The notes below the pieces were generated by a model. That model saw only the letters and a list, made by a program, of their open reading frames with translations, was not told where the DNA came from and made no database searches. The position numbers were made by a program, and so were the translations under genes. Shown one piece after another: positions 26,284 to 34,616 of a stretch of DNA of 64,000 bases. The stretch is from Mycolicibacterium peregrinum. Its GTDB lineage: Bacteria; Actinomycetota; Actinomycetes; Mycobacteriales; Mycobacteriaceae. Every line of letters begins with the position of its first letter. Positions within the stretch are counted from its first letter, which is position 1. The stretch is taken from the NCBI RefSeq assembly GCF_001665625.1, contig NZ_LZSY01000067.1, forward strand, positions 1 through 64,000, given 5' to 3'.

Positions 26284-26965
26284 CGGTATCGGCGGCGTCC
26301 CGCAGGATGCGCACCAGATCAGTGTGGTTGTCCCGCATGAGGTTGTGCGCCCCATCGAGGGCATACGTCGTCCACCCGGGGTCGCTGCGGAGCCGCTCGT
26401 AGGTCGGCGCGAACGGCGACTCCGTCGGCCACCGCCGGGCTGCGACGTAGATCCGGCGAATCCCCGGCGGCTCGTCGCCGAGGCGGACCGGCTGCAACAG
26501 TGACGCCAGAGGGTGGGCCGTCGCGCGTTCGTCGAAGAACGGCAGCGGGGGCACGCCGTAGCCGGTCGCGTCGACCCCGATGTACCACTGGCGCTGCTCG
26601 TCGTTGGTCAGCGACCAGCAGGACTCGCCGTCGCGCGGGACGAACGCATCCAGATAGACCAGCGTGCGCACACGGTCCGGGATTCGGTCAGCAACCGCAG
26701 TGATCACCATGCCGCCGTAGCTGTGGCCGACCAGTACCGCGTCGGTGACGCGGTGAGCGTGGAAATCGGAGATCACATCGGCGATGTGGGTGTCGAGGTT
26801 GACCCCGGCGTGAGCCAGGTGCGCGCGTTCGGCGACCCCGGTCAGGGTTGGCGTCAACACCCGGTGGCCGTCGGCCCGCAGCGCAGCGGCCAGGTCATCG
26901 AAGCACCAGCCGCCGTGGCACGCGCCGGGTACGAGAACAATGTTCGCGTTCGATCGTCCGTTCAT
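26249..26965 (-). CDS. Alpha/beta hydrolase (EstC/HNL-like)
   Basis: A 238-residue alpha/beta hydrolase. The N-terminal oxyanion segment is VLVPGACHGGWCFDDL, the nucleophile elbow VLVGHSYGGMVI (Ser near residue 81) and the C-terminal His is in LDGAHNLMRDN. This layout fits the plant hydroxynitrile-lyase/EstC-like esterases. It overlaps the stop of the upstream monooxygenase as ATGA, so the two minus-strand genes form an operon, probably hydroxylation followed by hydrolysis of one aromatic ester or lactone. Substrate unknown. Confidence 0.87.
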   Translation of the reverse strand: MNGRSNANIVLVPGACHGGWCFDDLAAALRADGHRVLTPTLTGVAERAHLAHAGVNLDTHIADVISDFHAHRVTDAVLVGHSYGGMVITAVADRIPDRVRTLVYLDAFVPRDGESCWSLTNDEQRQWYIGVDATGYGVPPLPFFDERATAHPLASLLQPVRLGDEPPGIRRIYVAARRWPTESPFAPTYERLRSDPGWTTYALDGAHNLMRDNHTDLVRILRDAADTVNLPTGATGRG

Positions 26966-28083
26966 CGGGAACTCCGGTCCGCCAGAGTGTTTCGTCGGTA
27001 GGTGGCGGTGACGCGGTCCAGGTCGCGCGGGTCACCGGCATGCATCTCACGGTTGGCGTACACCACGGCCGTCGTCTCCGGGACGCGGCGGGCTTCGTAA
27101 CCCGTGACACCGCGGCCGACGGCCAGTTCGTCGGCCAGCGCGGCGGCATCGAGGATGGCCTGGGACCCGCCGTTGGCTCCGACCGGGTACATCGGATGCG
27201 CAGCGTCGCCGACCAGTGTGACGCGTTGAGTTCCCCAGTGCGGCAGTGGCTCCCGATCGACCATCGGATACTCGAACACCGTGTCGGATCGGGCCACCAG
27301 CTCGGCGGTGTCCAGCCAGTCCAGGCTCCAGCCGGACATGTGGGCGGTCACGGCCGCGGGATCGGTCGGGGTGTTCCAGTTCGCGTCGCCGGGAAGGGGG
27401 CCGGCCCCGGCTTCGGGGACCTGCAGCACCCAGTTCACCAGATCACCGCCGATCGGATAGGTGACCAGCTCGACGCCGTGCGGACCCTTGACGATGGCCA
27501 TCGTGCGGCCGTCGAGGAACGGCCGAATCCGGCTGGCGCCGCGAAACATCCGTACTCCCGACCAGGCGAGTGGATCGGGGCCCGGGTGCAGCCTGCGCCG
27601 CACCATCGAGTGCACCCCGTCGGCGCCGACGAACACGTCGGCGGTGAAATCGCCGGCACGGGTCTGCACGCGCACCGCGTCAGCCGTTTCGGCGAAATCC
27701 ACGACGCCGGCACCGGTCCGGACCGCCTTGGCGCCCAGCCGGGCCCGGACCGCGTCGAGCAGCACCATCTGCAACCGGCCGCGGTGCACCGAGCACTGCG
27801 GGTAGCCGTAGCCACCTTCGATTCCGCGCGGCTCGCGGAACAACAGTGTCCCGTCCGAGGAGTAGAAATCGATGACTGCCGGGGTGGCCGCGATGGCGCG
27901 GACCTCGTCGCCCAGGCCCAGCTCGGTCAGCTCACGTACGGCGTGTGGAAGCAGGTTGATACCGACACCGAGCGCGGCGAGTTCGCGCGCCGATTCCACA
28001 ACGGTGACGCTCATGCCCCGGGCATGCAGTGCGAGTGCGGTGGTGAGGCCGCCGATACCGGCCCCTGCGATGACGATGTCCAT
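26962..28083 (-). CDS. FAD-dependent monooxygenase (salicylate hydroxylase-like)
   Basis: A 373-residue flavoprotein hydroxylase of the 3-hydroxybenzoate/salicylate hydroxylase branch: GAGIGGLTTALALHARG at residues 7-23, VFVGADGVHSMVRRRLH for the DG motif, and VTLVGDAAHPMYPVGANGGSQA for the GD motif. It is divergent from a LysR gene with a 71-base AT-rich spacer and leads the operon with the alpha/beta hydrolase, the common arrangement for a LysR-controlled aromatic degradation unit. Only distantly related to the monooxygenase at 24865. Confidence 0.88.
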   Translation of the reverse strand: MDIVIAGAGIGGLTTALALHARGMSVTVVESARELAALGVGINLLPHAVRELTELGLGDEVRAIAATPAVIDFYSSDGTLLFREPRGIEGGYGYPQCSVHRGRLQMVLLDAVRARLGAKAVRTGAGVVDFAETADAVRVQTRAGDFTADVFVGADGVHSMVRRRLHPGPDPLAWSGVRMFRGASRIRPFLDGRTMAIVKGPHGVELVTYPIGGDLVNWVLQVPEAGAGPLPGDANWNTPTDPAAVTAHMSGWSLDWLDTAELVARSDTVFEYPMVDREPLPHWGTQRVTLVGDAAHPMYPVGANGGSQAILDAAALADELAVGRGVTGYEARRVPETTAVVYANREMHAGDPRDLDRVTATYRRNTLADRSSR

Positions 28084-28154
28084 GACTCAAGCCTGCGCGG
28101 AGCAGTATTTATAAGTCCAATAGCATCTCAGTACACAAACTATAATCAAGTGTT
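28084..28154. promoter_or_regulatory. AT-rich divergent control region of the LysR and monooxygenase genes
   Basis: The stretch 28104-28154 is markedly AT-rich in an otherwise GC-rich region (ATTTATAAGTCCAATAGC, AACTATAATCAAGTGTTATG). It contains T-N11-A candidates for LysR binding, such as TATAAGTCCAATA, with weak dyad symmetry. No sharp -35/-10 could be assigned. Confidence 0.5.
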
Positions 28155-29039
28155 ATGGAATTGCGGCAGCTTGAGTACTTCGTCGCCGTCACCGAGGAGG
28201 CCAACTTCACCCGCGCCGCGCAGCGTGTGCATGTCGCGCAACCCGCAGTCAGTGCCCAGATCGCCCGGCTTGAGCGGGAATTGGGTCAGCCGCTGCTGGA
28301 CCGGTCGCGGCGCGAGGTCCGGCTGACCGCGGCCGGGGCGGCGGTGTTGCCCTATGCGCGTGCCGCCCTCGACGCGGTGCGGCACGCCAGGACCGCGGTC
28401 GACGAGCTGACCCAGCTGGTCCGCGGCTCGGTGACGGTGGGCACCGTGACGGCCCACAACGTCGACCTGCCGCAACTGCTGGCCGATTACCACCGGGCTC
28501 ACCCGGCGGTGGAGATCACCTTGTCCACCGATACCTCTGACGCGCTGATCGACGGTGTCCGCAGCGGCAGGTTCGATGTCGCGATCACGTCGGTCGGTTC
28601 TTCCGAGGTGCCTGACGGCCTGGCGGTCGCCACCACGACCGACGAACCGATCGAGGCTGTGGTGAGCCGTTCCGACCCTTGGGTGAAGCGCCGGACTGTG
28701 ACACTGGCCGCGCTCGCGCAGCGCCCGCTCATCTCGTTGCCTGCCGGTGGCGGCATCCGTCGGCAGTTCGACCGGGCCTGCGCCGCGGCCGGCGTCGCGC
28801 CGCACGTGGTGTTCGAGGCCGCTACGCCCGACGCGCTCGCCGATCTCGCCGGGCGGGGGCTGGGCGTTGCGATCGTCCCGGGTTCGGTGGCACGTCAACG
28901 CACCGATGTCCACGCCATTTCGATCCGGCCTGAACTGCGTGGTCGGCTCGTGCTGGCCTGGCGCGCGAGCGGGCCGATCAGCCCGGCCGCGCGGGCGCTG
29001 ATCGAGATGGCCGCCGAACTCGTCGGCGGCGGTGCATAG
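28155..29039 (+). CDS. LysR-family transcriptional regulator
   Basis: A 294-residue LysR regulator. The winged helix covers residues 1-60 (LRQLEYFVAVTEEANFTRAAQRVHVAQPAVSAQIARLE), followed by the linker helix and a two-lobed substrate-binding domain starting at GSVTVGTVTAHN. It is divergent from the FAD monooxygenase/hydrolase operon and most likely activates it when an aromatic ligand binds. It ends ten bases before polA but belongs functionally to the divergent unit. Confidence 0.9.
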   Translation: MELRQLEYFVAVTEEANFTRAAQRVHVAQPAVSAQIARLERELGQPLLDRSRREVRLTAAGAAVLPYARAALDAVRHARTAVDELTQLVRGSVTVGTVTAHNVDLPQLLADYHRAHPAVEITLSTDTSDALIDGVRSGRFDVAITSVGSSEVPDGLAVATTTDEPIEAVVSRSDPWVKRRTVTLAALAQRPLISLPAGGGIRRQFDRACAAAGVAPHVVFEAATPDALADLAGRGLGVAIVPGSVARQRTDVHAISIRPELRGRLVLAWRASGPISPAARALIEMAAELVGGGA

Positions 29040-29049
29040 AGTTAGGGCC

Positions 29050-31734
29050 GTGACGGACGCGAAGCCCACACTGATGCTGCTCGACGGTAATTCCCTGGCT
29101 TTCCGCGCGTTTTACGCGCTGCCTGCGGAGAACTTCAAGACGCAGGGTGGGCTGACAACCAACGCCGTGTACGGCTTCACCGCGATGCTCATCAATCTGC
29201 TGCGTGATGAGCAGCCCAGTCACGTCGCCGCAGCCTTCGATGTGTCGCGGCAGACGTTCCGCAAGGAGAAGTACCCCGAGTACAAGGAAGGCCGGTCGGC
29301 GACGCCCGACGAGTTCCGCGGCCAGATCGACATCACCAAGGAGGTGCTCGGCGCGCTGGGCATCACGGTGTTGGCCGAACCCGGCTTCGAAGCCGACGAC
29401 ATCATCGCCACCCTGGCCACCCAGGCCGAGGACGCCGGCTACCGGGTACTGGTGGTCACCGGTGACCGTGACTCGTTGCAGCTGGTCAGCAACGACGTGA
29501 CCGTGCTCTACCCGCGCAAGGGGGTTAGCGAGCTCACCCGGTTCACGCCGGATGCGGTGGTGGAGAAGTACGGACTGACGCCGACGCAGTACCCGGACTT
29601 CGCCGCGCTGCGCGGCGACCCGAGCGACAACCTGCCCGGCATCCCGGGTGTGGGGGAGAAGACCGCCACCAAGTGGATCGTCGAATACGGTTCGCTGCAA
29701 TCCCTGGTCGACAACGTCGACAAGGTGAAAGGCAAGGTCGGTGAGTCGCTGCGGTCCAATCTGTCCAGTGTGGTGCTCAACCGCGAGCTGACCGAACTGG
29801 TCAAGGATGTGCCGCTGGCCCAGACCCCGGATACGTTGCGCCTACTGCCGTGGGACCGCGACCAGATCCACCGGCTCTTCGACGATCTTGAGTTCCGGGT
29901 GCTGCGGGACCGGCTGTTCGACACGCTGGTGGCCGCCGAACCGGAGGTTGAGCACGGGTTCGACGTGCGTGGGCGGGCACTGGAACCGGGAGAGCTGGCC
30001 GCGTGGCTGTCCGAACACAGCCTGGGCAACCGGTTCGGGATGGCGGTGGTCGGCACGCACCTGGCGTATGACGCCGACGCCACGGCCCTGGCCATCGTCT
30101 CCGCGGACGGCGACGGCCGCTACATCGACACCGCCAGGCTGACGGCTGAGGACGAGCAAGCGTTGTCGTCCTGGCTGGCCGACCCCGGCCCACCCAAGGC
30201 CCTGCACGAGGCCAAGTTGGCCATGCATGACCTGGCCGGCCGGGGCTGGACGTTGCGCGGGGTCACCTCCGACACTGCGCTGGCGGCATACCTGGTTCGG
30301 CCCGGGCAGCGCAGCTTCGCCCTCGACGATTTGTCGGTGCGGTACCTGAAGCGGGAGCTTCGCGCCGAAAGCCCGGAGCAACAACAGCTTTCACTGCTCG
30401 ATGATTCGGACGGCGTCGACGAGCAGGCGGTGCAGACCGTGATCCTGCGGGCCTGCGCGGTGCTGGACCTCGCCGATGCGCTCGACGAGGAGCTGGCCAA
30501 GATCGACTCGTCGTCTCTTTTGGGCCGCATGGAGCTGCCGGTGCAGCGGGTGCTCGCCCAGGTGGAGCACACCGGCATCGCCGTGGACAGCGACTACCTC
30601 ACGGAGTTGCAGAGCGAGTTCGCCGATCAGATCCGCGACGCCGCAGAGGCTGCGTACGCGGTCATCGGCAAGCAGATCAATCTCGGCTCACCCAAGCAGC
30701 TGCAGGTCGTGTTGTTCGACGAGCTGGAGATGCCCAAGACCAAGCGCACCAAGACCGGTTACACCACCGATGCGGATGCGCTGCAATCGCTGTTCGACAA
30801 GACCGGGCATCCGTTCCTGCAGCATCTGCTGGCCCACCGGGACGCCACCCGGCTGAAGGTGACCGTCGACGGGTTGTTGGCCGCCGTCGCCACCGACGGC
30901 CGGATTCACACGACGTTCAACCAGACCATCGCCGCCACCGGTCGGCTCTCGTCCACCGAGCCAAACCTGCAGAACATTCCGATCCGCACCGAGGCGGGTC
31001 GGCGGATCCGGGACGCCTTCGTGGTCGGCGACGGCTATTCCGAGCTGATGACGGCGGACTACAGCCAGATCGAGATGCGGATCATGGCGCACCTGTCCCG
31101 CGACGAAGGTCTCATCGAGGCGTTCAACACCGGCGAGGACCTGCACTCGTTCGTCGCGTCACGGGCCTTCGACGTGCCGATCGACGAGGTCACCCCGGAA
31201 CTGCGTCGGCGGGTCAAGGCGATGTCCTACGGCCTGGCCTACGGCTTGAGCGCTTATGGGTTGGCCAGCCAGCTCAAGATCTCCACCGAAGAAGCCAAGA
31301 TCCAGATGGAGCAGTACTTCGCGCGCTTCGGTGGTATCCGCGACTACCTGCGCGACGTCGTCGATCAGGCCCGCAAGGACGGCTACACCTCGACGGTGTT
31401 CGGGCGCAGGCGCTACTTGCCCGAGCTCGACAGCAGCAACCGCAATGTGCGCGAGGCCGCCGAACGGGCCGCGCTCAACGCGCCTATCCAGGGCAGCGCC
31501 GCCGACATCATCAAGGTGGCGATGATCAACGTCGACGAGGCCATCAAGGAGGCCGGGCTCAAGTCACGCATGCTGCTGCAGGTGCACGACGAACTGCTCT
31601 TCGAGGTGGTCGACGGGGAGCGGGACGCGCTGGAGGCGTTGGTACGCGAGCACATGGGCAACGCGTATCCGTTGGATGTGCCGCTGGAGGTGTCGGTGGG
31701 CTACGGCCGCAGCTGGGACGCCGCCGCGCATTAG
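29050..31734 (+). CDS. polA: DNA polymerase I
   Basis: An 894-residue Pol I. Residues 1-300 are the 5'-3' (FEN-type) exonuclease (LMLLDGNSLAFRAFYAL, ADDIIATLA, VTGDRDSLQLV); about 310-480 is a degenerate 3'-5' domain without the metal-binding acidic residues, as in other mycobacteria; 490-894 is the polymerase with motif A DYSQIEMRI, the O-helix RRRVKAMSYGLAYG and motif C VHDELLFEV. It fills gaps in excision repair and removes RNA primers. Start GTG 29050; family similarity begins at MTDAKPTLMLLDGN. Confidence 0.97.
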   Translation: MTDAKPTLMLLDGNSLAFRAFYALPAENFKTQGGLTTNAVYGFTAMLINLLRDEQPSHVAAAFDVSRQTFRKEKYPEYKEGRSATPDEFRGQIDITKEVLGALGITVLAEPGFEADDIIATLATQAEDAGYRVLVVTGDRDSLQLVSNDVTVLYPRKGVSELTRFTPDAVVEKYGLTPTQYPDFAALRGDPSDNLPGIPGVGEKTATKWIVEYGSLQSLVDNVDKVKGKVGESLRSNLSSVVLNRELTELVKDVPLAQTPDTLRLLPWDRDQIHRLFDDLEFRVLRDRLFDTLVAAEPEVEHGFDVRGRALEPGELAAWLSEHSLGNRFGMAVVGTHLAYDADATALAIVSADGDGRYIDTARLTAEDEQALSSWLADPGPPKALHEAKLAMHDLAGRGWTLRGVTSDTALAAYLVRPGQRSFALDDLSVRYLKRELRAESPEQQQLSLLDDSDGVDEQAVQTVILRACAVLDLADALDEELAKIDSSSLLGRMELPVQRVLAQVEHTGIAVDSDYLTELQSEFADQIRDAAEAAYAVIGKQINLGSPKQLQVVLFDELEMPKTKRTKTGYTTDADALQSLFDKTGHPFLQHLLAHRDATRLKVTVDGLLAAVATDGRIHTTFNQTIAATGRLSSTEPNLQNIPIRTEAGRRIRDAFVVGDGYSELMTADYSQIEMRIMAHLSRDEGLIEAFNTGEDLHSFVASRAFDVPIDEVTPELRRRVKAMSYGLAYGLSAYGLASQLKISTEEAKIQMEQYFARFGGIRDYLRDVVDQARKDGYTSTVFGRRRYLPELDSSNRNVREAAERAALNAPIQGSAADIIKVAMINVDEAIKEAGLKSRMLLQVHDELLFEVVDGERDALEALVREHMGNAYPLDVPLEVSVGYGRSWDAAAH

Positions 31735-31779
31735 CGGTGCATCGGCTGGAGCCGCGCATTAGCGGCGCGTGGGCTGGGG
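31724..31779 (+). repeat. 28-bp tandem duplication at the polA 3' end
   Basis: Two adjacent 28-base units, 31724-31751 and 31752-31779, both begin CCGCGCATTAGCGG and end GGCTGG-AG/GG; they differ at about six positions. The first includes the last polA codons and stop, the second lies just behind. Probably an old slippage duplication without function. Confidence 0.7.
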
Positions 31780-31788
31780 TGCGTTCGA

Positions 31789-32733
31789 CTAGCTCTGCGG
31801 CAGCGATGTCGAGGCGGTGTGGTCGTGTGTCGGGACGATCCGGACCTGGTCTCTGACCGCGTGCAGCCGGTGCAGAGTGCGGAAGCTCGCGTCACGATCC
31901 TCATCGGCGAATACGCCTGGGTAACTGGGCTTTTGCCGGATGTGTTCCACCCCGAGACTGTGCCATGCGGCGTCGCCGGCCAGCAGTACCCATCCGCCGG
32001 CCGTGTTGATCAGGAGGCCGATGCTGCCGGGAGTGTGGCCGGGGAGGTCGACGAGTTGCACCGCGCCGTCGCCGAATAGGTCGTGGCTTCGCTCGAACGT
32101 CAGGATCGGCGGGCCGTCGAGCGTGAATGTCGTGATCGTCCTGTGCTGCAGGGAATCCCGCACGCCGCCGGCCGGTGCGACCGGACCGCTGGTGGCCCAG
32201 TCAAGTTCTGGCTGGTGGATGTGCACGGGCATGGCGGGCAGATCGAGAAGCCCGCAGATGTGGTCCCAATGCAGATGGGTCGGCAGCGCGAAGTCGACGT
32301 GATTCTCGTCGAGCTCTTCGGCCAGTGCCGCCGCGGTGGTGATCGCCTCGGCCGGCGGCCCGACAGCCGGACGCAGTACAGCAGGCAGCTGGCTGAGCAC
32401 CCGGGTGCCGACATCGGCGCACATGCCCGGATCCACCACGAAGCGGGCCCGCGGATGCTCGATGACGAACGCTGTCAGGGCGATGGGAATACGGCGCGGA
32501 GAGCGGGTTCCCTCGACGGTGCCTGCGGTGGGGACCCATTTGGGCATCTGGCGCAGTGCGCGGACTCTGACGGTCTGTGTGGCGGGCGGCAGGCCGACGT
32601 CGGACAGCTGCTGCAGGAAGTTCCGGTCGGCGCGTCGCGGCCGGAGGAGTCCGACCGGTGCCTGGGCGAACGCCGAGCAGCAGGCCCACAGGCTCGGTTG
32701 TCGAACCGGACTTTGGGCGGCAGTGGTAGTCAT
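31789..32733 (-). CDS. Metallo-beta-lactamase-fold hydrolase under MerR-type control
   Basis: A 314-residue MBL-fold protein. The metal motif is THLHWDH with His153, His155, Asp157 and His158; further ligands are in DLPGHTPGS and LLAGDAAWH. The N-terminal 80 residues are basic (LLRPRRADRN, RSPRRIP) and not typical of the fold. Related proteins act on lactones, phosphodiesters or glutathione thioesters; substrate unknown. A 19-bp-spacer promoter (32741-32771) ends seven bases before the ATG, so the transcript is probably leaderless. Divergent from its likely MerR regulator. Confidence 0.82.
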   Translation of the reverse strand: MTTTAAQSPVRQPSLWACCSAFAQAPVGLLRPRRADRNFLQQLSDVGLPPATQTVRVRALRQMPKWVPTAGTVEGTRSPRRIPIALTAFVIEHPRARFVVDPGMCADVGTRVLSQLPAVLRPAVGPPAEAITTAAALAEELDENHVDFALPTHLHWDHICGLLDLPAMPVHIHQPELDWATSGPVAPAGGVRDSLQHRTITTFTLDGPPILTFERSHDLFGDGAVQLVDLPGHTPGSIGLLINTAGGWVLLAGDAAWHSLGVEHIRQKPSYPGVFADEDRDASFRTLHRLHAVRDQVRIVPTHDHTASTSLPQS

Positions 32734-32740
32734 GTGTGCG

Positions 32741-32771
32741 AAGCTAGAAATTCAGGTCGACCTGAAGTCAA
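32741..32771 (-). promoter_or_regulatory. MerR-type promoter with 16-bp palindromic operator in a 19-bp spacer
   Basis: On the minus strand TTGACT (32771-32766), 19 bases, TAGCTT (32746-32741). The perfect palindrome TTCAGGTCGACCTGAA (32751-32766) fills the spacer. An overlong spacer holding a palindrome is the hallmark of MerR activation, where the bound regulator untwists the promoter. Confidence 0.85.
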
Positions 32772-32782
32772 GGAGAACTGAC

Positions 32783-33190
32783 ATGGGCGATATGTACGCG
32801 GTCGGGGCTGCCGCCGCGGCGGTCGGCGTCGAGTCGCACGTCCTGCGGCACTGGGAAGACGTCGGGGTCCTGGTCCCGCTGCGGAGCGCGTCAGGGCACC
32901 GGCGCTACGACGACGAGTTGCTCGCCAGGGCCCGGTTGGTGCGGCTCCTTCAGCAGGCAGGCCTCGCGCTGGCCGAGATTCGTGCGTTGCGCGCCGCCGA
33001 CCGTGACGGGCGAATCGGCTTGATCACGACCACGCTGGAGCGGATCAGGACGGATATCTCCCGGCTGCAGCGCGCCGAGCAGTTCCTTTCGCACGTCGTC
33101 ACCTGCGTGCACCCGCTGGTCTCGGAATGCCCGGATTGTGCCGTCATCGCGCAATCGGGAGGGACCGCTCAGTACCGGACGGGCGCCTGA
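32783..33190 (+). CDS. MerR-family transcriptional regulator with three C-terminal cysteines
   Basis: A 135-residue MerR protein: winged helix MYAVGAAAAAVGVESHVLRHWEDVGVLVPLRSASGHRRYDDELL at residues 4-47, then a dimerisation helix. Cys108, Cys116 and Cys119 (TCVHPLVSECPDC) form a C-x7-C-x2-C group near the C-terminus, plausible for a metal or redox centre though not the SoxR or MerR spacing. Start ATG 32783 with AAGGAG ribosome site; the longer frame would cross the operator. Divergent from the MBL gene; its 3' end overlaps the PrsW gene by 22 bases on the opposite strand. Confidence 0.88.
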   Translation: MGDMYAVGAAAAAVGVESHVLRHWEDVGVLVPLRSASGHRRYDDELLARARLVRLLQQAGLALAEIRALRAADRDGRIGLITTTLERIRTDISRLQRAEQFLSHVVTCVHPLVSECPDCAVIAQSGGTAQYRTGA

Positions 33191-34353
33191 TAGTTGGCGA
33201 GCCACTGCAGAATCGGTGCGGCCGAGCGGGCGGCCGTCACCGAATACACCTCTTCCTGCTGCAGCGCGTACACCTGGGCATCGCCGAAACCGCGGTCGAT
33301 GCGGTCGCGGACGAAGGCGAGTTCGACGACGGCGGCCGCGAACGCCGCGACGGCCTTGCCGGCGGGGCGCCCGGCGGCCAGCGTCGCCTGCTGGACGGCG
33401 CCGTGGCGGGTCTTCAGCGATCCGAGCCAGGTGGCCTCGTTGGGGGTGATGAGCCCGGCGGCGACCATGCCGGGCAGCTTGGCGGCCACCACGCGCTGTT
33501 CGCGGCGACGGCTGGTGACGGCGACCACGATCATGATGATGAAGATCGGCACCATCCACACGATGTAGACGATGAAGTAGGTTCCGGCACCGAGCAATGA
33601 CGAGCCGTTCCACAGCCCGTGCATGAGCACCGCGCCGAGGTAGCCGGTCAGGATGCACAGCGCTTTCGCGAGGCCGCTGCGCCGCTGCAGTGCGAAGTAC
33701 ACGCCGATCGCGGTCATCGTGGTGAACAGCGAGTGGGCGAACGGCGCCATGATCAGTCGCAGCGCCGCGGTGAGCAGGGATCCCCCCAACGAATCCGCGC
33801 TGGAGATGTACATGATGTCTTCCAGCCAGGCGAAGCCGAGACCGACCAGGCCGGCGTAGACCAGGCAGTCGGTCAGGGAGTTGAGCTCATTGCGGCGCTT
33901 GCCGGTCATCATGACCAGCAGGAACAAGCCCTTGGCGGCCTCTTCGATGAGCGGCGCCCGGATCGCCACGGAGGCGAAACTGTGGGACGAGTCGACCCCG
34001 GGAGTCGCCAGTAGCGCATCGGCGAACAGGCCCAGTATCAGCGAGAGCACGACGGCGACCGCGGCACCCCAGCCGAACGCCAACAGCAACAATCGCGGCG
34101 GCTCCGGCTCCCACCGGTCCAGCCACAGGTAGGCGAACACCGCGCCGGTCATCACGATGCTGGACAGCGTGAACCCGATGATCGCACCGGCCGGGTTGAG
34201 CGCGGTGAACAACAGCACCAGCGCGCCGATGACGACACCGCAGGCGATGATCGCGGCCAGCGGAGCCCCGACCTTGCGTACCGGCCTGGGCATTGGTGCG
34301 GTGATCGGAAACCACGGCCGATGATGGGGGCCGGGGGTCGGGGAGTACGCCAC
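33169..34353 (-). CDS. PrsW-family intramembrane protease
   Basis: A 394-residue integral membrane protein of the PrsW (M82) family. The motifs are APLIEEAAKGLFLL (EExxK), FAWLEDIMYI, MAPFAHSLFTT and LMHGLWNGSS, which carry the conserved Glu and His residues, spread across about eight to nine membrane spans. The C-terminal 100 residues are soluble. In Bacillus PrsW cleaves the anti-sigma factor RsiW; in mycobacteria the substrate is not known. Start GTG 34353. It is divergent from rpsA. Confidence 0.87.
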   Translation of the reverse strand: MAYSPTPGPHHRPWFPITAPMPRPVRKVGAPLAAIIACGVVIGALVLLFTALNPAGAIIGFTLSSIVMTGAVFAYLWLDRWEPEPPRLLLLAFGWGAAVAVVLSLILGLFADALLATPGVDSSHSFASVAIRAPLIEEAAKGLFLLVMMTGKRRNELNSLTDCLVYAGLVGLGFAWLEDIMYISSADSLGGSLLTAALRLIMAPFAHSLFTTMTAIGVYFALQRRSGLAKALCILTGYLGAVLMHGLWNGSSLLGAGTYFIVYIVWMVPIFIIMIVVAVTSRRREQRVVAAKLPGMVAAGLITPNEATWLGSLKTRHGAVQQATLAAGRPAGKAVAAFAAAVVELAFVRDRIDRGFGDAQVYALQQEEVYSVTAARSAAPILQWLANYQAPVRY

Positions 34354-34468
34354 GTGCGAAGCGTAACGGTGGGCAGCTGCCGTCCCTGGCAGAAGTTTGG
34401 TCTGCCATCCCGCACAAATTCGGCGGACGCTCCGGCGGGCCGTCGGAACGACCCTCGGGGGAGCCGGT

Positions 34469-34498
34469 TTGTCCTGCGTGTGCCTGGTCGAGTACCCT
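34469..34498 (+). promoter_or_regulatory. Candidate sigma-A promoter of rpsA
   Basis: TTGTCC (34469-34474), 18 bases, TACCCT (34493-34498). It would give an rpsA leader of about 110 bases. The rest of the 263-base gap between the PrsW gene and rpsA shows no gene and no strong hairpin. Confidence 0.45.
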
Positions 34499-34616
34499 CG
34501 TTACGTATCTGTGCGTACAGCTGGACATCTTCTGGTCGCCGTCACGGATCCGCACGAACGCAATACACGCAACACAATTGTCCCTACTAGTAAACCTGTC
34601 CGGAGCAACCCACCAC

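Noticed and set aside
26848..28326. 492-codon plus-strand frame opposite the FAD monooxygenase
   Set aside because: The minus-strand protein has intact GxGxxG, DG and GD motifs; the plus frame crosses the LysR promoter region and part of lysR in the wrong frame.
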